From Pseudomonadota bacterium (GTDB taxonomy: Bacteria; Pseudomonadota; Gammaproteobacteria; Burkholderiales; Chitinibacteraceae), in the NCBI GenBank assembly GCA_026399755.1, contig JAPLQI010000017.1, positions 1-50,611 of the forward strand: DNA of 50,611 nt, in the 5' to 3' direction. The stretch's first letter is position 1. Every line of letters starts with the position of its first letter. The notes below the pieces were generated by a model that saw only the letters and a program-made list of their open reading frames with translations, did not search any database and was not told where the DNA came from. The position numbers and the translations under genes are program-made. This document shows, in pieces, positions 9,529 to 18,237 of the stretch.

Positions 9529-10155
9529 TTAAAGGATGGCACTCAGGATGTCAGCAAGCTCGGCTTGAATTTGCTCTAAGGAGCGATTGGCATCAATCAC
9601 TCGAATCCGCTCCGGCTCGCTAGCTGCTCTTTCTAAATAGGCGGCACGTACCCGCGCATGAAAATCGGCGGCTTCGCGCTCAAAGCGGTCCAGTGTGCGG
9701 CCATTCGCCATACGCTCTTGGCTAACCGCCAAGGGTACATCAAAAATAAAGGTTAAATCAGGCTGGATTTTATGCTTGCCACTGCCCTGCACCCATTCTT
9801 CTAGCGCAATAAATTTCTCACGTGGTAATCCTCGTCCGCCGCCCTGATAGGCGTAGCTGGCATCACTAAAACGATCGCACAGCACCCACTCGCCCCGCGC
9901 TAAAGCAGGCAAAATCACTTGCGCCAGATGCTCACGCCGCCCTGCAAACATCAGCAACGTTTCTGTTTCTAAGTGCATAGGCTCAGTGAGTAGTAATTCG
10001 CGTAGCTTCTCGCCCATAGGCGTACCACCTGGCTCACGCGTTTGCACAAACGCCACACCTTGCTGAGTTAACCACTCTGCAATCCACGCCAATTGAGTGC
10101 TTTTACCCGCGCCATCAATGCCTTCTACCGAGAGAAAACGACCCAACGCTGCCAT
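9529..10155 (-). CDS. tmk: Thymidylate kinase
   Basis: This 208-residue cytosolic kinase converts dTMP to dTDP. The P-loop is GIDGAGKST (12-20), the substrate loop TREPGGT and the DR-containing segment [17 protein letters not shown] follow, and a LID-like region contains RTLDRFE. The open frame runs upstream to 10242, but the ATG at 10155 is preceded by AGGAACACT, which serves as a ribosome site, and gives the usual family length. It is first in the tmk-holB-pilZ run. Confidence 0.92.
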   Translation of the reverse strand: MAALGRFLSVEGIDGAGKSTQLAWIAEWLTQQGVAFVQTREPGGTPMGEKLRELLLTEPMHLETETLLMFAGRREHLAQVILPALARGEWVLCDRFSDASYAYQGGGRGLPREKFIALEEWVQGSGKHKIQPDLTFIFDVPLAVSQERMANGRTLDRFEREAADFHARVRAAYLERAASEPERIRVIDANRSLEQIQAELADILSAIL

Positions 10156-10224
10156 AGTGTTCCTGAATGAGGAGAGCTTACCCGCCAGAATTTTACACGG
10201 GAAAGCTTGTGATTTGTACGGACG

Positions 10225-10256
10225 AAAAAAAACCTGCCACATGGGCAGGTTTTTTT
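10225..10256 (-). terminator. Intrinsic terminator of the tRNA operon
   Basis: AACCTGCC and GGCAGGTT form an eight-pair stem around a short CCATGT-type loop, with T runs on both strands. It lies directly after the last tRNA-Glu in its direction of transcription, so it should end the tRNA transcript. Confidence 0.85.
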
Positions 10257-10260
10257 AAAC

Positions 10261-10335
10261 TGGCGATCCCACGGGGAATCGAACCCCGGCCGCCGCCGTG
10301 AAAGGGCAGTGTTCTAACCGCTAAACTATGGGATC
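10261..10335 (-). tRNA. tRNA-Glu (anticodon TTC), copy 2 of operon
   Basis: Read on the minus strand this is a 75-nt cloverleaf with acceptor stem GATCCCA/TGGGATC, anticodon loop CTTTCAC (anticodon TTC), T arm GGTTCGATTCC and encoded CCA. It is nearly the same as the tRNA-Glu at 10453-10528, but differs in the D arm. Confidence 0.95.
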
Positions 10336-10364
10336 ATACTTTTAATGCATTACTGCAAATACTG

Positions 10365-10441
10365 TGGTGCGGCTGAAGAGATTCGAACTCCTGACCCTCT
10401 GGTTCGTAGCCAGATACTCTATCCAACTGAGCTACAGCCGC
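10365..10441 (-). tRNA. tRNA-Arg (anticodon ACG)
   Basis: The 77-nt cloverleaf on the minus strand has acceptor stem GCGGCTG/CAGCCGC, anticodon loop CTACGAA (anticodon ACG, presumably edited to ICG by TadA), T arm GAGTTCGAATCTC and encoded CCA. It lies between the two tRNA-Glu genes of the operon. Confidence 0.95.
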
Positions 10442-10452
10442 ACTATAAAACT

Positions 10453-10528
10453 TGGCGATCCCACGGGGATTCGAACCCCGGTCGCCGCCGTGAAAGGGCA
10501 GTGTCCTAGGCCTCTAGACGATGGGATC
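10453..10528 (-). tRNA. tRNA-Glu (anticodon TTC), copy 1 of operon
   Basis: The 76-nt cloverleaf on the minus strand has acceptor GATCCCA/TGGGATC, anticodon loop CTTTCAC, T arm GGTTCGAATCC and encoded CCA. The D arm carries GTCTAGAGGCC, the usual bacterial tRNA-Glu form. Confidence 0.95.
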
Positions 10529-10578
10529 AATATAAAACTTTACTAATAAGCCATGGCGGTTTATGGCTTAAACCAATC

Positions 10579-10654
<76 letters not shown>

Positions 10655-10668
10655 CGAAAGAGATCCGA

Positions 10669-10697
10669 ATATTACAGAGCTAATTTCAGCCTGTAAA
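10669..10697 (-). promoter_or_regulatory. Sigma-70 promoter of the tRNA operon
   Basis: On the minus strand, TTTACA (10697-10692) and TAATAT (10674-10669) are separated by exactly 17 bases. The expected transcription start lies a few bases before tRNA-Ala. The operon can therefore be transcribed independently of bamD upstream. Confidence 0.8.
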
Positions 10698-10727
10698 CCC
10701 CCGGATCGCAAATAAATTAAATATTTC

Positions 10728-11531
10728 TTACCAAGGCTTCCACCAGTCATCGTCAGAAAATAAACTGTCCTCGTCTAAGACTGTGGTTTGTGGATAATTT
10801 TTAAGCAGCACTTTTTTTGCACCATCGCGAAGCACATCGAGACTCAGCTTATCGTAAGCCAAAACCATAATGCCCAAAGCAGGTTCAATTTGCTTAGTGC
10901 TTGAATAGGTTTCTAGTAAATATTTACCACGATTAGCCGCTGCTAAAAATGCACCGCGCTTGTAATAGTACTTGGCTACGTGCAACTCGTGGCTAGCCAA
11001 TGCGCCAACCAAATAGCCCATGCGTACCGTTGAATCAGCGGCGTATTTACTCTCTGGATAACGAGTAACCAGCTGGCGGAAGGTATCGAATGACTCCCTT
11101 GCGGCCTTTGGATCGCGCTCCGACATATCTTGCTTAATCAAGCTAGATAAAAAGCCCTGCGCCTCATTAAAGTTAACCAAACCCTTTAAATAGTAGGCGT
11201 AATCAATATTTGGATGCGCTGGGTATTGTTTAATAAAACGATCAATTGCCGCAAAAGCCAGTAAGGGCTCTTGGTTTTTATAATGGTTATATGCAGTTTC
11301 GATTTGCGCCTGCTGAGCATGACGGCCATAAGGGAAACGCGCTTCTAACTTTTCAAACAGCTTGTTTGAGCGATCAAAATTGCGGCTATCTTGCTCTGCT
11401 TTTGCCTCAGTAAAAATCTTCTCGGCCGTCCAGCCACGGGTTTCATCCTGTTCTTCAGGAGTGGATGCGCAAGCTGCCAATAATCCGGCAAGTACTGCAG
11501 AGACGATGAATCGCGGTAGAATCTTATTCAT
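10728..11531 (-). CDS. bamD: Outer-membrane protein assembly lipoprotein BamD
   Basis: This 267-residue lipoprotein (ComL/YfiO) is the essential partner of BamA in beta-barrel protein insertion. The signal peptide ends with the lipobox LLAAC (acylated Cys21). Tetratricopeptide-like repeats follow, with family segments FPYGRHAQQAQIETAYNHYK and FRQLVTRYPESKYA. Its ATG (11531-11529) overlaps the rluD start codon on the other strand. The divergent bamD/rluD-pgeF order is the same as in E. coli. Confidence 0.93.
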   Translation of the reverse strand: MNKILPRFIVSAVLAGLLAACASTPEEQDETRGWTAEKIFTEAKAEQDSRNFDRSNKLFEKLEARFPYGRHAQQAQIETAYNHYKNQEPLLAFAAIDRFIKQYPAHPNIDYAYYLKGLVNFNEAQGFLSSLIKQDMSERDPKAARESFDTFRQLVTRYPESKYAADSTVRMGYLVGALASHELHVAKYYYKRGAFLAAANRGKYLLETYSSTKQIEPALGIMVLAYDKLSLDVLRDGAKKVLLKNYPQTTVLDEDSLFSDDDWWKPW

Positions 11532-12579
11532 GATGCATTCCGAAAACGAATTAAACGATTATAACGACTCCGAGCAGGCGCATGTCCTGACCGTGCCATC
11601 CGATTTGGCAGGGGAGCGCTTGGATGCTGCTTTAGCCAAGATGCTACCCGAGTTTTCCCGTAACCGACTTTCCACATGGATTAAAGACGGCCTAGTCTTT
11701 CTTAACGGCAACCCTGCCGTCCCCAAAACAAAATTATGGGGTGGTGAAACGATTAGTGTCTTACCCCAACCCGAGCCCGACGAGAGTGCTTTTCAGCCTG
11801 AAGATATCGAATTAGATATTATTTACGAAGATGCTACCTTACTTGTGCTGAATAAAGCACCAGGTTTAGTTGTGCATCCCGGCACAGGCAATTGGACAGG
11901 TACTGTACTCAACGGCTTACTCCACCGCTACCCAGAGCTTAAATTTATTCCCCGCGCTGGCATCGTACACCGACTGGACAAGGATACCAGCGGCTTGATG
12001 GTCATTGCACGCACCCTGATGGCGCAAAATAGCCTTGTGCAACAATTACAAGCACGTACCGTCAAGCGCCACTATACGGCAGTTGCCCAAGGTTTATTTG
12101 GGCCGGACGGAAAAGTAGATGCCCCAATTGGCCGCCATCCTAAAGAAAGAATTAAAATGGCGGTGGTGCATTCTGGCAAGCATGCTGTCACACATTACAA
12201 GGTGCATGAGCGTTTTACCGCACACACCTTGATTGAGTGCCAGCTTGAAACTGGCCGCACGCATCAGATTCGCGTACACATGGCCCATATTAACCACCCT
12301 CTTGCAGCCGATCCAATTTACGGTGGCAAGCCAAGAATACACTCGCCAGAAGTCAGTATTGCACTCGGTGAATTTGCACGTCAGGCCTTGCATGCCCGCA
12401 AACTGTCGCTTATTCACCCTGAAACAGGAAAAACAATGACTTGGAAAGCCGCACTTCCAGAAGATATGGAAATGCTGGTGAATGTATTGCGCTTAGACGC
12501 TGGCATGCTAGAAGAAGATTGGGAAGACGATTGGGATGTTGACGATAGTGACTGCGAAGTCATGTATGTCCGTGAATAA
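11530..12579 (+). CDS. rluD: 23S rRNA pseudouridine synthase RluD
   Basis: This roughly 349-residue enzyme makes the pseudouridines of helix 69 in 23S rRNA. An S4 RNA-binding domain (ERLDAALAKMLPEFSRNRLS region) precedes the catalytic RluA-type domain with the signature HRLDKDTSG, whose Asp is catalytic. A later GRTHQIRVH segment is also typical. The frame is open further upstream (to 11362), but only inside bamD on the opposite strand; ATG at 11530 or 11533 is the credible start, with GGTAG about ten bases before the first. The acidic C-terminal tail (EEDWEDDWDVDDSD) is longer than I expect. It overlaps pgeF at its 3' end. Confidence 0.92.
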   Translation: MMHSENELNDYNDSEQAHVLTVPSDLAGERLDAALAKMLPEFSRNRLSTWIKDGLVFLNGNPAVPKTKLWGGETISVLPQPEPDESAFQPEDIELDIIYEDATLLVLNKAPGLVVHPGTGNWTGTVLNGLLHRYPELKFIPRAGIVHRLDKDTSGLMVIARTLMAQNSLVQQLQARTVKRHYTAVAQGLFGPDGKVDAPIGRHPKERIKMAVVHSGKHAVTHYKVHERFTAHTLIECQLETGRTHQIRVHMAHINHPLAADPIYGGKPRIHSPEVSIALGEFARQALHARKLSLIHPETGKTMTWKAALPEDMEMLVNVLRLDAGMLEEDWEDDWDVDDSDCEVMYVRE

Positions 12580-13318
12580 GCCACTGCCTTCAATGTGGAT
12601 CAGGCCGAATTGGCCTGCACCTGCCTCGGTGCAGGCCATTTCGACTAGCCGCCACGGTGGCGTCAGTGCCGCGCCTTGGGCCAGCCTCAACTTGGGCAAC
12701 CATGTTGACGACTCGCCTGAAGCGGTCGCTCAAAACCGAGCCATCGTGCGCCAATATCTGCCAGCCGACCCAGTATGGCTGACACAGGTGCACGGTGTGC
12801 AGGTGGTCGACGCCGCCACTGCCCCGCAAAATACCGAAGCCGATGCCGTGACTGCGCATACTGTAAGCGCAGTCTGCGCGGTGATGACGGCGGACTGCCT
12901 GCCCGTCTTACTATGCAATCAAGCAGGCACCGTGGTTGGGGCAGCTCATGCTGGCTGGCGCGGCTTATGTAATGGCGTGATCGAAGCCACGATTCAGGAA
13001 ATGCAAGTACCACCTGATACGCTCATGGCGTGGCTGGGGCCTGCAATTGGCCCGAGTGCGTTTGAAGTGGGAGAAGAAGTCCGCACAGCATTTATGGCGC
13101 ACGATAGCAGCGCAATCAGTGCATTTAGGCCCAGCACAAACAATGGAAAATGGCTGGTCGATATTTATCTACTAGCAAAGCAAAGGCTGCAAGCCAGCGG
13201 TGTAAGCGCGATTTATGGCGGTGACTATTGCACGGTAAGAGATGCCGATCGCTTCTTTTCTTACCGTAGAGAACAGCGTACTGGGCGCATGGCCAGCCTG
13301 ATTTGGCTGACCAAATGA
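12566..13318 (+). CDS. pgeF: PgeF/YfiH family protein (laccase-domain, peptidoglycan editing factor)
   Basis: This 250-residue member of the DUF152/YfiH family has the copper/zinc site segments TADCLPVLLC, AAHAGWRGL and the GPAIGPSAFEVG motif. Family members have been described both as purine nucleoside phosphorylases/adenosine deaminases and as peptidoglycan editing factors that remove mis-incorporated serine precursors. The ATG at 12566 lies inside the last codons of rluD, giving a 14-bp overlap and probable coupling. An upstream in-frame start at 12536 would add ten unconserved residues. Confidence 0.9.
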   Translation: MSVNKPLPSMWIRPNWPAPASVQAISTSRHGGVSAAPWASLNLGNHVDDSPEAVAQNRAIVRQYLPADPVWLTQVHGVQVVDAATAPQNTEADAVTAHTVSAVCAVMTADCLPVLLCNQAGTVVGAAHAGWRGLCNGVIEATIQEMQVPPDTLMAWLGPAIGPSAFEVGEEVRTAFMAHDSSAISAFRPSTNNGKWLVDIYLLAKQRLQASGVSAIYGGDYCTVRDADRFFSYRREQRTGRMASLIWLTK

Positions 13319-13367
13319 CGGCTGAATGATACACTGTTGCATCTAAAGATATTTTGAAAGCCTTTAA

Positions 13368-14285
13368 ATGAGTGTTCTTGCTTGGATTATCACCGCCAGC
13401 CTAGCGGGCAGCTTACTGAGTGTCCTTACCGCTGCGGGCATTGCCTATGCTGCCCGGCCTAGCTGGATTCCAAAGTTAGTCAGTTTTGCCGTCGGTTCGC
13501 TCTTAGCCGCCGCCTTTCTTGAAATCCTCCCCCATGCTTTTGGTGAACACGATCATCGGCCTGCGGTCGCCCAGACAAGCAGCAGTTCAATCATGGCTGA
13601 GCATGCGCATCTTATTAGCCAAACAGATGACCACGAAAAACACGATCACTCAATAAGCACAGATACTAACCACGAAGAGCACCCACAAAGCCCCTCAGCA
13701 TCGAGCATCTCTTTAACGCTGCTCGCAGGGATTCTGGCGTTTTTTATTTTGGAAAAACTCGTGATTTGGCGGCATTGCCATCACGAAGAATGCGAAGAAT
13801 TAGAGCCGCACGAACATACACACGGGCATGGTCACGGCCGGGCTGGGCTGATGATTATTGTCGGCGACACCTTCCATAATTTCTTAGATGGCGCGCTGAT
13901 TGCCGCCGCCTTTATGACCGATATTAACGTGGGAATCGCCACATCGCTGGCGATTATCGCTCACGAAGTGCCACAAGAAGTCGGCGATTTTATTGTGCTT
14001 TTGCATTCAGGCTATAGCAAAACCAAGGCCTTGTTACTCAATGCTATGTCATCGTTAGCCGCATTAATCGGCGCACTACTCGCCTATTGGTCGCTGCAAA
14101 GCGTTGCCCACTGGCAGCCTTATCTACTGGCGCTGGGTGCATCTAGCATGATTTATGTCGCCATTGCCGATCTTATTCCTGGCCTACATAAACGCCCTCA
14201 GCTTAGAGACACCGCTCAGCAAGTCACGCTGATTCTGGCTGGTGTCGCTTTTATCGCCGTGCCCCACTTTTTATTTCCCCACTAA
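13368..14285 (+). CDS. ZIP-family divalent metal transporter
   Basis: This 305-residue inner-membrane protein has the ZIP metal-site helices: GDTFHNFLDGALIAAAF and IAHEVPQEVGDFIVL, with the paired His/Asp/Glu ligands. Two His-rich stretches are present: an extended one at about residues 62-105 (GEHDHRP, DDHEKHDH, NHEEH) and another before helix IV (HCHHEECEELEPHEHTHGHGHG). Such loops usually sense or sequester metal. It should import zinc or another divalent cation. It follows pgeF by 49 bases and may be in the same unit. No Zur-type operator is obvious. Confidence 0.88.
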   Translation: MSVLAWIITASLAGSLLSVLTAAGIAYAARPSWIPKLVSFAVGSLLAAAFLEILPHAFGEHDHRPAVAQTSSSSIMAEHAHLISQTDDHEKHDHSISTDTNHEEHPQSPSASSISLTLLAGILAFFILEKLVIWRHCHHEECEELEPHEHTHGHGHGRAGLMIIVGDTFHNFLDGALIAAAFMTDINVGIATSLAIIAHEVPQEVGDFIVLLHSGYSKTKALLLNAMSSLAALIGALLAYWSLQSVAHWQPYLLALGASSMIYVAIADLIPGLHKRPQLRDTAQQVTLILAGVAFIAVPHFLFPH

Positions 14286-14547
14286 TTAGCCGTTCTGTGT
14301 GGCGATAGAGCACCGCTTTAAGCTAGGAATCTCCTCCACAAAAGATTCAAACTCGCTCCATAAGAACGCAAAGCGCTACGCTTGTTCATGCCCTCCATCG
14401 CTGTTTGAAACAGAATGTAGTCATATTCCTACAAATACTAAGTTTTTAACTGACTCCTAGGGAAAGCACCTATGGGACGATCGCCAGCATCGTTTCATCA
14501 TGGGCTACGCCGTAAGTTATTCAAAATAAAACAGTAATTAAGGGACG

Positions 14548-16617
14548 ATGATGAATCATTTTAAAAAATGGGGGGTCTGGCTGCTGGTAGCGCTGGGTGG
14601 TGCATTCTCCTTTGCCATGCTGGCGCTCAGCCGAGGCGAGCATGTCAACGCAGTCTGGTTGGTCTTAGCCGCCATTTCTTGCTACAGCATTGCTTACCGC
14701 TTTTACTCCAAATTTATCGCCGAAAAGATCTTTGAGCTCGACGATAGCCGCCCTACTCCCGCCCAACGCCGCAACGATGGCTTGGACTATGTACCCACCA
14801 ATAAATGGGTTTTATTTGGCCACCACTTTGCCGCAATTGCTGGTGCAGGCCCCTTAGTTGGGCCGATTCTAGCGGCGCAAATGGGCTTTTTGCCAGGCAC
14901 GATTTGGATTTTGGTCGGCGTGATGCTGGCGGGTGCAGTACAAGATTTCTTAGTTTTATTTATTTCTACACGCCGTGATGGCCGCTCCTTAGGCGAAATG
15001 GCCAAGCAAGAACTCGGCGCATTTGCCGGTGTGATTGTGATGCTCGGCGCGTTAGGTGTGATGATTATCATTTTATCCGCACTGGCTTTAGTGGTTGTCA
15101 AAGCGCTGGCTGAAAGCCCTTGGGGCGTGTTCTCGATTGCCGCAACCATTCCAATTGCACTATTTATGGGCGTTTATATGCGCTATCTGCGCCCAGGGCA
15201 TATTGGCGAAATTTCGCTAATTGGCTTTGTACTGATGATGGCGGCAATTGTGTTTGGTGGCGATATTGCGGCCAATCCTGAATGGGCACCGGTCTTTACC
15301 ATGCGCGGCACCGAGCTAACTTGGGCCTTGATTATTTATGGCTTTATTGCCTCGGTATTGCCTGTATGGCTACTCTTAGCACCACGCGATTATCTCTCTA
15401 CTTTCTTAAAAATTGGTGTGATTGCAGGCTTGGCCGTAGGGATTGTATTTGCCGCGCCCGAGTTAAAAATGCCTGCCGTTAGCCGCTTTATTGATGGGAG
15501 TGGCCCTGTTTTTGCGGGTAGCCTATTTCCATTTTTGTTTATTACTATTGCTTGCGGTGCGATTTCTGGCTTTCACGCCTTGGTCGCCTCAGGCACCACA
15601 CCTAAGCTGATCGAGAAAGAAAGCCATATCCGCATGATTGGCTATGGCTCGATGTTGATGGAATCTTTTGTAGCGCTGATGGCGCTGATTTGCGCCTCGG
15701 TGCTTGAGCCTGGCGTGTATTTCGCCATGAACTCTCCCGCAGCGCTGATTGGCACCACGGTAGAAAGCGCCTCGCAAGTGATTAATGGCTGGGGCTTTGT
15801 GATTACGCCAGAGTATCTGACGCAAATTGCTAAAAATGTCGGTGAGCACTCGATTCTATCGCGAGCAGGCGGCGCACCGACCTTTGCCGTAGGCATGGCG
15901 TACATTATCAGTACCATCACCGGCAGTACAGCCATGATGGGCTTTTGGTATCACTTTGCGATTCTCTTTGAAGCGCTGTTTATTCTGACTGCAGTCGATG
16001 CAGGAACACGAGCTTGCCGCTTTATGGTGCAAGATACCGTGGGTGTATTTATCCCAAGCTTAGCGAAAAGCCAATCATGGGTCGGTAATTTAATCGGCAC
16101 TGCCGTGGCGGTTTCTGGCTGGGGATTCTTTGTTTATCAAGGCGTGACCGATCCGCTGGGTGGGATCAACACCCTGTGGCCATTGTTTGGGATTGGCAAC
16201 CAGATGCTCGCAACCATGGCGCTTTTACTTGGCACCGTGGTCATCTTTAAGATGAAAAAACAGCGCTATGCTTGGGTAACAATATTGCCAACCATCTGGC
16301 TGTTTATCACCTCGATGACGGCTGGCTGGCAAAAGATTTTCCATGAAAATCCTAAAATCGGCTTTTTAGCGCAAGCAAAACGCTTTAATACCGCGATTGC
16401 CGACGGCACGCTGCTCGCCCCCGCCAAAAGCATTGCGGACATGGAAAGGATTGTATTTAACAACCAAATCAACACCGCTCTGTGCGCATTCTTTATGCTG
16501 GTTGCCATGACGATGCTGGTGGCGGCCATTCTTCAAATTCGCAAAGCACTGAGCAATAAAAATGTCTCAGTGCATGAAATTGGCGGGCCATTAGTCAGCG
16601 AGGCAAGTCATGCTTAA
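14548..16617 (+). CDS. cstA: CstA/BtsT-family carbon starvation permease
   Basis: This 689-residue polytopic protein has the CstA-family core GPLVGPILAAQMGFLPGTIW near residue 105 and many membrane helices. Relatives import peptides (CstA) or pyruvate (BtsT/YjiY) during carbon limitation; the sequence alone does not let me choose. It starts at ATG 14548, with a second ATG directly after, preceded by TTAAGGGACG. The last 8 bases overlap the small YbdD-like gene, which usually accompanies these permeases. The 262-bp upstream gap holds no gene; I could not assign its promoter or a riboswitch. Confidence 0.88.
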   Translation: MMNHFKKWGVWLLVALGGAFSFAMLALSRGEHVNAVWLVLAAISCYSIAYRFYSKFIAEKIFELDDSRPTPAQRRNDGLDYVPTNKWVLFGHHFAAIAGAGPLVGPILAAQMGFLPGTIWILVGVMLAGAVQDFLVLFISTRRDGRSLGEMAKQELGAFAGVIVMLGALGVMIIILSALALVVVKALAESPWGVFSIAATIPIALFMGVYMRYLRPGHIGEISLIGFVLMMAAIVFGGDIAANPEWAPVFTMRGTELTWALIIYGFIASVLPVWLLLAPRDYLSTFLKIGVIAGLAVGIVFAAPELKMPAVSRFIDGSGPVFAGSLFPFLFITIACGAISGFHALVASGTTPKLIEKESHIRMIGYGSMLMESFVALMALICASVLEPGVYFAMNSPAALIGTTVESASQVINGWGFVITPEYLTQIAKNVGEHSILSRAGGAPTFAVGMAYIISTITGSTAMMGFWYHFAILFEALFILTAVDAGTRACRFMVQDTVGVFIPSLAKSQSWVGNLIGTAVAVSGWGFFVYQGVTDPLGGINTLWPLFGIGNQMLATMALLLGTVVIFKMKKQRYAWVTILPTIWLFITSMTAGWQKIFHENPKIGFLAQAKRFNTAIADGTLLAPAKSIADMERIVFNNQINTALCAFFMLVAMTMLVAAILQIRKALSNKNVSVHEIGGPLVSEASHA

Positions 16618-16831
16618 GTTTCTAAAACCAGGCTCCAGCTTTAGAAGCAACGCGTATAAAGTGGTGCAAACCTGCCGCCTAATGGTAGGCGTGCACGATT
16701 ATGAAAACTATCTGGTGCATATGCAGGCCCACCACCCCGAAGTGCCCGCTAAAACACGTAAAGAGTTCTATCAATACTGCCTTGAGGCACGCTTTCCCGG
16801 TGCAGGAAAAATCAGTAAATGCCCTTGCTAG
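16610..16831 (+). CDS. YbdD/YjiX family small protein
   Basis: This 73-residue protein is the standard small partner of CstA/BtsT permeases. Its features are the aromatic-rich centre (VGVHDYENYLVHMQAHHPE) and the C-terminal ISKCPC motif with two cysteines. It overlaps cstA by 8 bp and is followed by an intrinsic terminator. Its molecular role is unsettled, but genetic links to permease function are reported for the E. coli homologues. Confidence 0.9.
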   Translation: MLKFLKPGSSFRSNAYKVVQTCRLMVGVHDYENYLVHMQAHHPEVPAKTRKEFYQYCLEARFPGAGKISKCPC

Positions 16832-16851
16832 CGAAATAAGCGCTAGTCCGC

Positions 16852-16887
16852 AAAAAACCAGAGTCTTGATGGCTCTGGTTTTTTTAT
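16852..16887 (+). terminator. Terminator after cstA-ybdD
   Basis: AAAACCAGAG and CTCTGGTTTT form a ten-pair stem around TCTTGATGG-type loop bases, followed by a T run. It ends the cstA unit. Confidence 0.88.
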
Positions 16888-16969
16888 TTATATGCAGGGC
16901 AATTTCCCCTGTCCTATTCACTTAGCTTGATGTCTGAAGCTACCGCACAATTATAAGTATTGAATCATC

Positions 16970-17067
16970 GTAGCGCGGGTGCAAGCCGCGTACTTTTCAG
17001 CATTACTCGCGGGCTACATGACCTACAAAGAACATTTCGCCTAAGTTGATAAGTTGGGTATCACCCG
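16970..17067. repeat. Diverged copy of the GTAGGGCGGG / TTAAGTTGAT repeat family
   Basis: GTAGCGCGGGTGCAAGCCGCG-like and CGCGGGCTACATGACCTAC-like halves are followed by AACATTTCGCCTAAGTTGATAAG and a TATCACCCGCCC segment. The order of parts matches the repeats at 77-142 and 43276-43425, but with many changes. Confidence 0.6.
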
Positions 17068-17255
17068 CCCTTCTCCTCATCCTCTTCTTCTTGTTTACGC
17101 TCTTTCACAATCTGCTTGCCGCGTTTAAGCCAAATGAGGATGAGTGTAGGCATAAAACCAAAGATAAAGAAGACGATCAAGCCTTTAGCGATGCTGCCCA
17201 TAACAACAGAAAACATCATCACCACGTATAAATAGCCAATCAAAATAATATACAT
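17061..17255 (-). CDS. Small membrane protein of unknown function
   Basis: This 64-residue protein has two strongly hydrophobic helices (about residues 2-20 and 23-44) followed by a basic then acidic tail (KRGKQIVKERKQEEEDEEKGG). A TGGA element lies shortly before the ATG. It lies downstream of the folE2 terminator on the same strand, so it needs its own promoter or read-through. I recognise no family; short conserved membrane proteins of this kind occur in betaproteobacteria. The 3' end overlaps the edge of the repeat at 16970-17067. Confidence 0.6.
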   Translation of the reverse strand: MYIILIGYLYVVMMFSVVMGSIAKGLIVFFIFGFMPTLILIWLKRGKQIVKERKQEEEDEEKGG

Positions 17256-17271
17256 AGCGCGTCCACTTTAA

Positions 17272-17300
17272 ATCAAAAAAAGCCCCGTTTCCGAGGCTTT
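17272..17300 (-). terminator. Terminator after folE2
   Basis: On the minus strand AAGCCTCG and CGGGGCTT form an eight-pair stem (one G-T pair) around a GAAA tetraloop-like turn, followed by seven Ts. It lies directly downstream of the folE2 stop. Confidence 0.88.
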
Positions 17301-17316
17301 GGTTTGCATCTACTAA

Positions 17317-18108
17317 TTATGCTTCGCGTTTATCGTGCTCAATCAGTGCATAAGCCGAGTGATTATGAATCGACTCGAAGTTTTCTGATTCAACAACATA
17401 GGCACTTACACGAGGGTCTGCTTGAACACGGGCAGCCACATCGCGCACCATATCTTCTACAAATTTTGGATTATCGTAAGCACGTTCGGTGACAAATTTT
17501 TCATCTGGGCGCTTGAGTAAACCCCATAGCTCAGAAGAGGCTTCTTCCTCGATCAAGGTAACGATTTCTTCAATCCAAATAGTCTGTGCCAGCGTTGCCG
17601 TTACAGTAACGTGTGAGCGCTGGTTATGTGCACCATAGGCCGAGATTTTCTTTGAACATGGGCAAAGACTAGTGACGGGTGCTAATACTTTCAGCTTTTG
17701 CTCAAATACGCCGTTTTTCAGCTCGCCAATCAGGGTGATATCGTAATCCATCAAGCTTTGCACGCCAGATACCGGCGCTGTTTTATTGATGAAATACGGG
17801 AAACGCATTTCCAGATAGCCGGACTCTGCCTCTAAACGATCACACATTTCGCGAAGAATCGTTTCGAAAGAATCCACCGAGATTTCTTTCTCGTGGCTAT
17901 TTAAGATCTCCACAAAGCGCGACATATGCGTGCCTTTGAACTGCTTAGGCAAGAACACATACATATCAAACATGGCGATAGTGTGCTGCACGCCATCGGT
18001 ACGATCCGCTACTTTAACTGGGTGACGAATGGACTTAATGCCCACTTTATTAATCGCAATATTGCGGGTATCCACCGTGTTTTGCACGTCGGCAATCGCC
18101 ATGGTCAT
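17317..18108 (-). CDS. folE2: GTP cyclohydrolase FolE2 (type IB)
   Basis: This 263-residue enzyme makes 7,8-dihydroneopterin triphosphate from GTP, the first step of folate (and queuosine) synthesis. Family signatures include [16 protein letters not shown], the [10 protein letters not shown] cysteine motif that binds the catalytic metal, and GAHNQRSHV. The open frame extends five codons further to a TTG, but the ATG at 18108 has TTGGAG nine bases ahead and is the better start. FolE2 can work with Mn or Fe and often replaces FolE under zinc limitation; no Zur box was recognised here. Confidence 0.93.
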   Translation of the reverse strand: MTMAIADVQNTVDTRNIAINKVGIKSIRHPVKVADRTDGVQHTIAMFDMYVFLPKQFKGTHMSRFVEILNSHEKEISVDSFETILREMCDRLEAESGYLEMRFPYFINKTAPVSGVQSLMDYDITLIGELKNGVFEQKLKVLAPVTSLCPCSKKISAYGAHNQRSHVTVTATLAQTIWIEEIVTLIEEEASSELWGLLKRPDEKFVTERAYDNPKFVEDMVRDVAARVQADPRVSAYVVESENFESIHNHSAYALIEHDKREA

Positions 18109-18144
18109 GGGGTATAACTCCAAAAATAGGTTCTGATAGGACAG

Positions 18145-18172
18145 ATTATAACACTGAGAATACCCGAGTAAA
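18145..18172 (-). promoter_or_regulatory. Probable sigma-70 promoter of folE2
   Basis: On the minus strand TTTACT (18172-18167) and a perfect TATAAT (18150-18145) are 16 bases apart, about 35 bases before the folE2 start. The -35 element lies in the loop of the hairpin at 18163-18181. Confidence 0.65.
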
Positions 18173-18181
18173 GCACTCGGG
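18163..18181 (-). terminator. Weak hairpin after the fliL-fliR operon
   Basis: CCCGAG and CTCGGG form a six-pair stem around a seven-base loop, between fliR and the folE2 promoter. No T run follows, so its role as a terminator is uncertain. Confidence 0.35.
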
Positions 18182-18237
18182 AATTATTGTAAAAATCTAA
18201 ACACTCGATAGGTAAAAACTTTAAGCAAGAATGCTAC

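Noticed and set aside
14286-14547. Riboswitch or structured leader ahead of cstA
   Set aside because: I looked for known aptamer cores and strong nested hairpins and found none that I can support.
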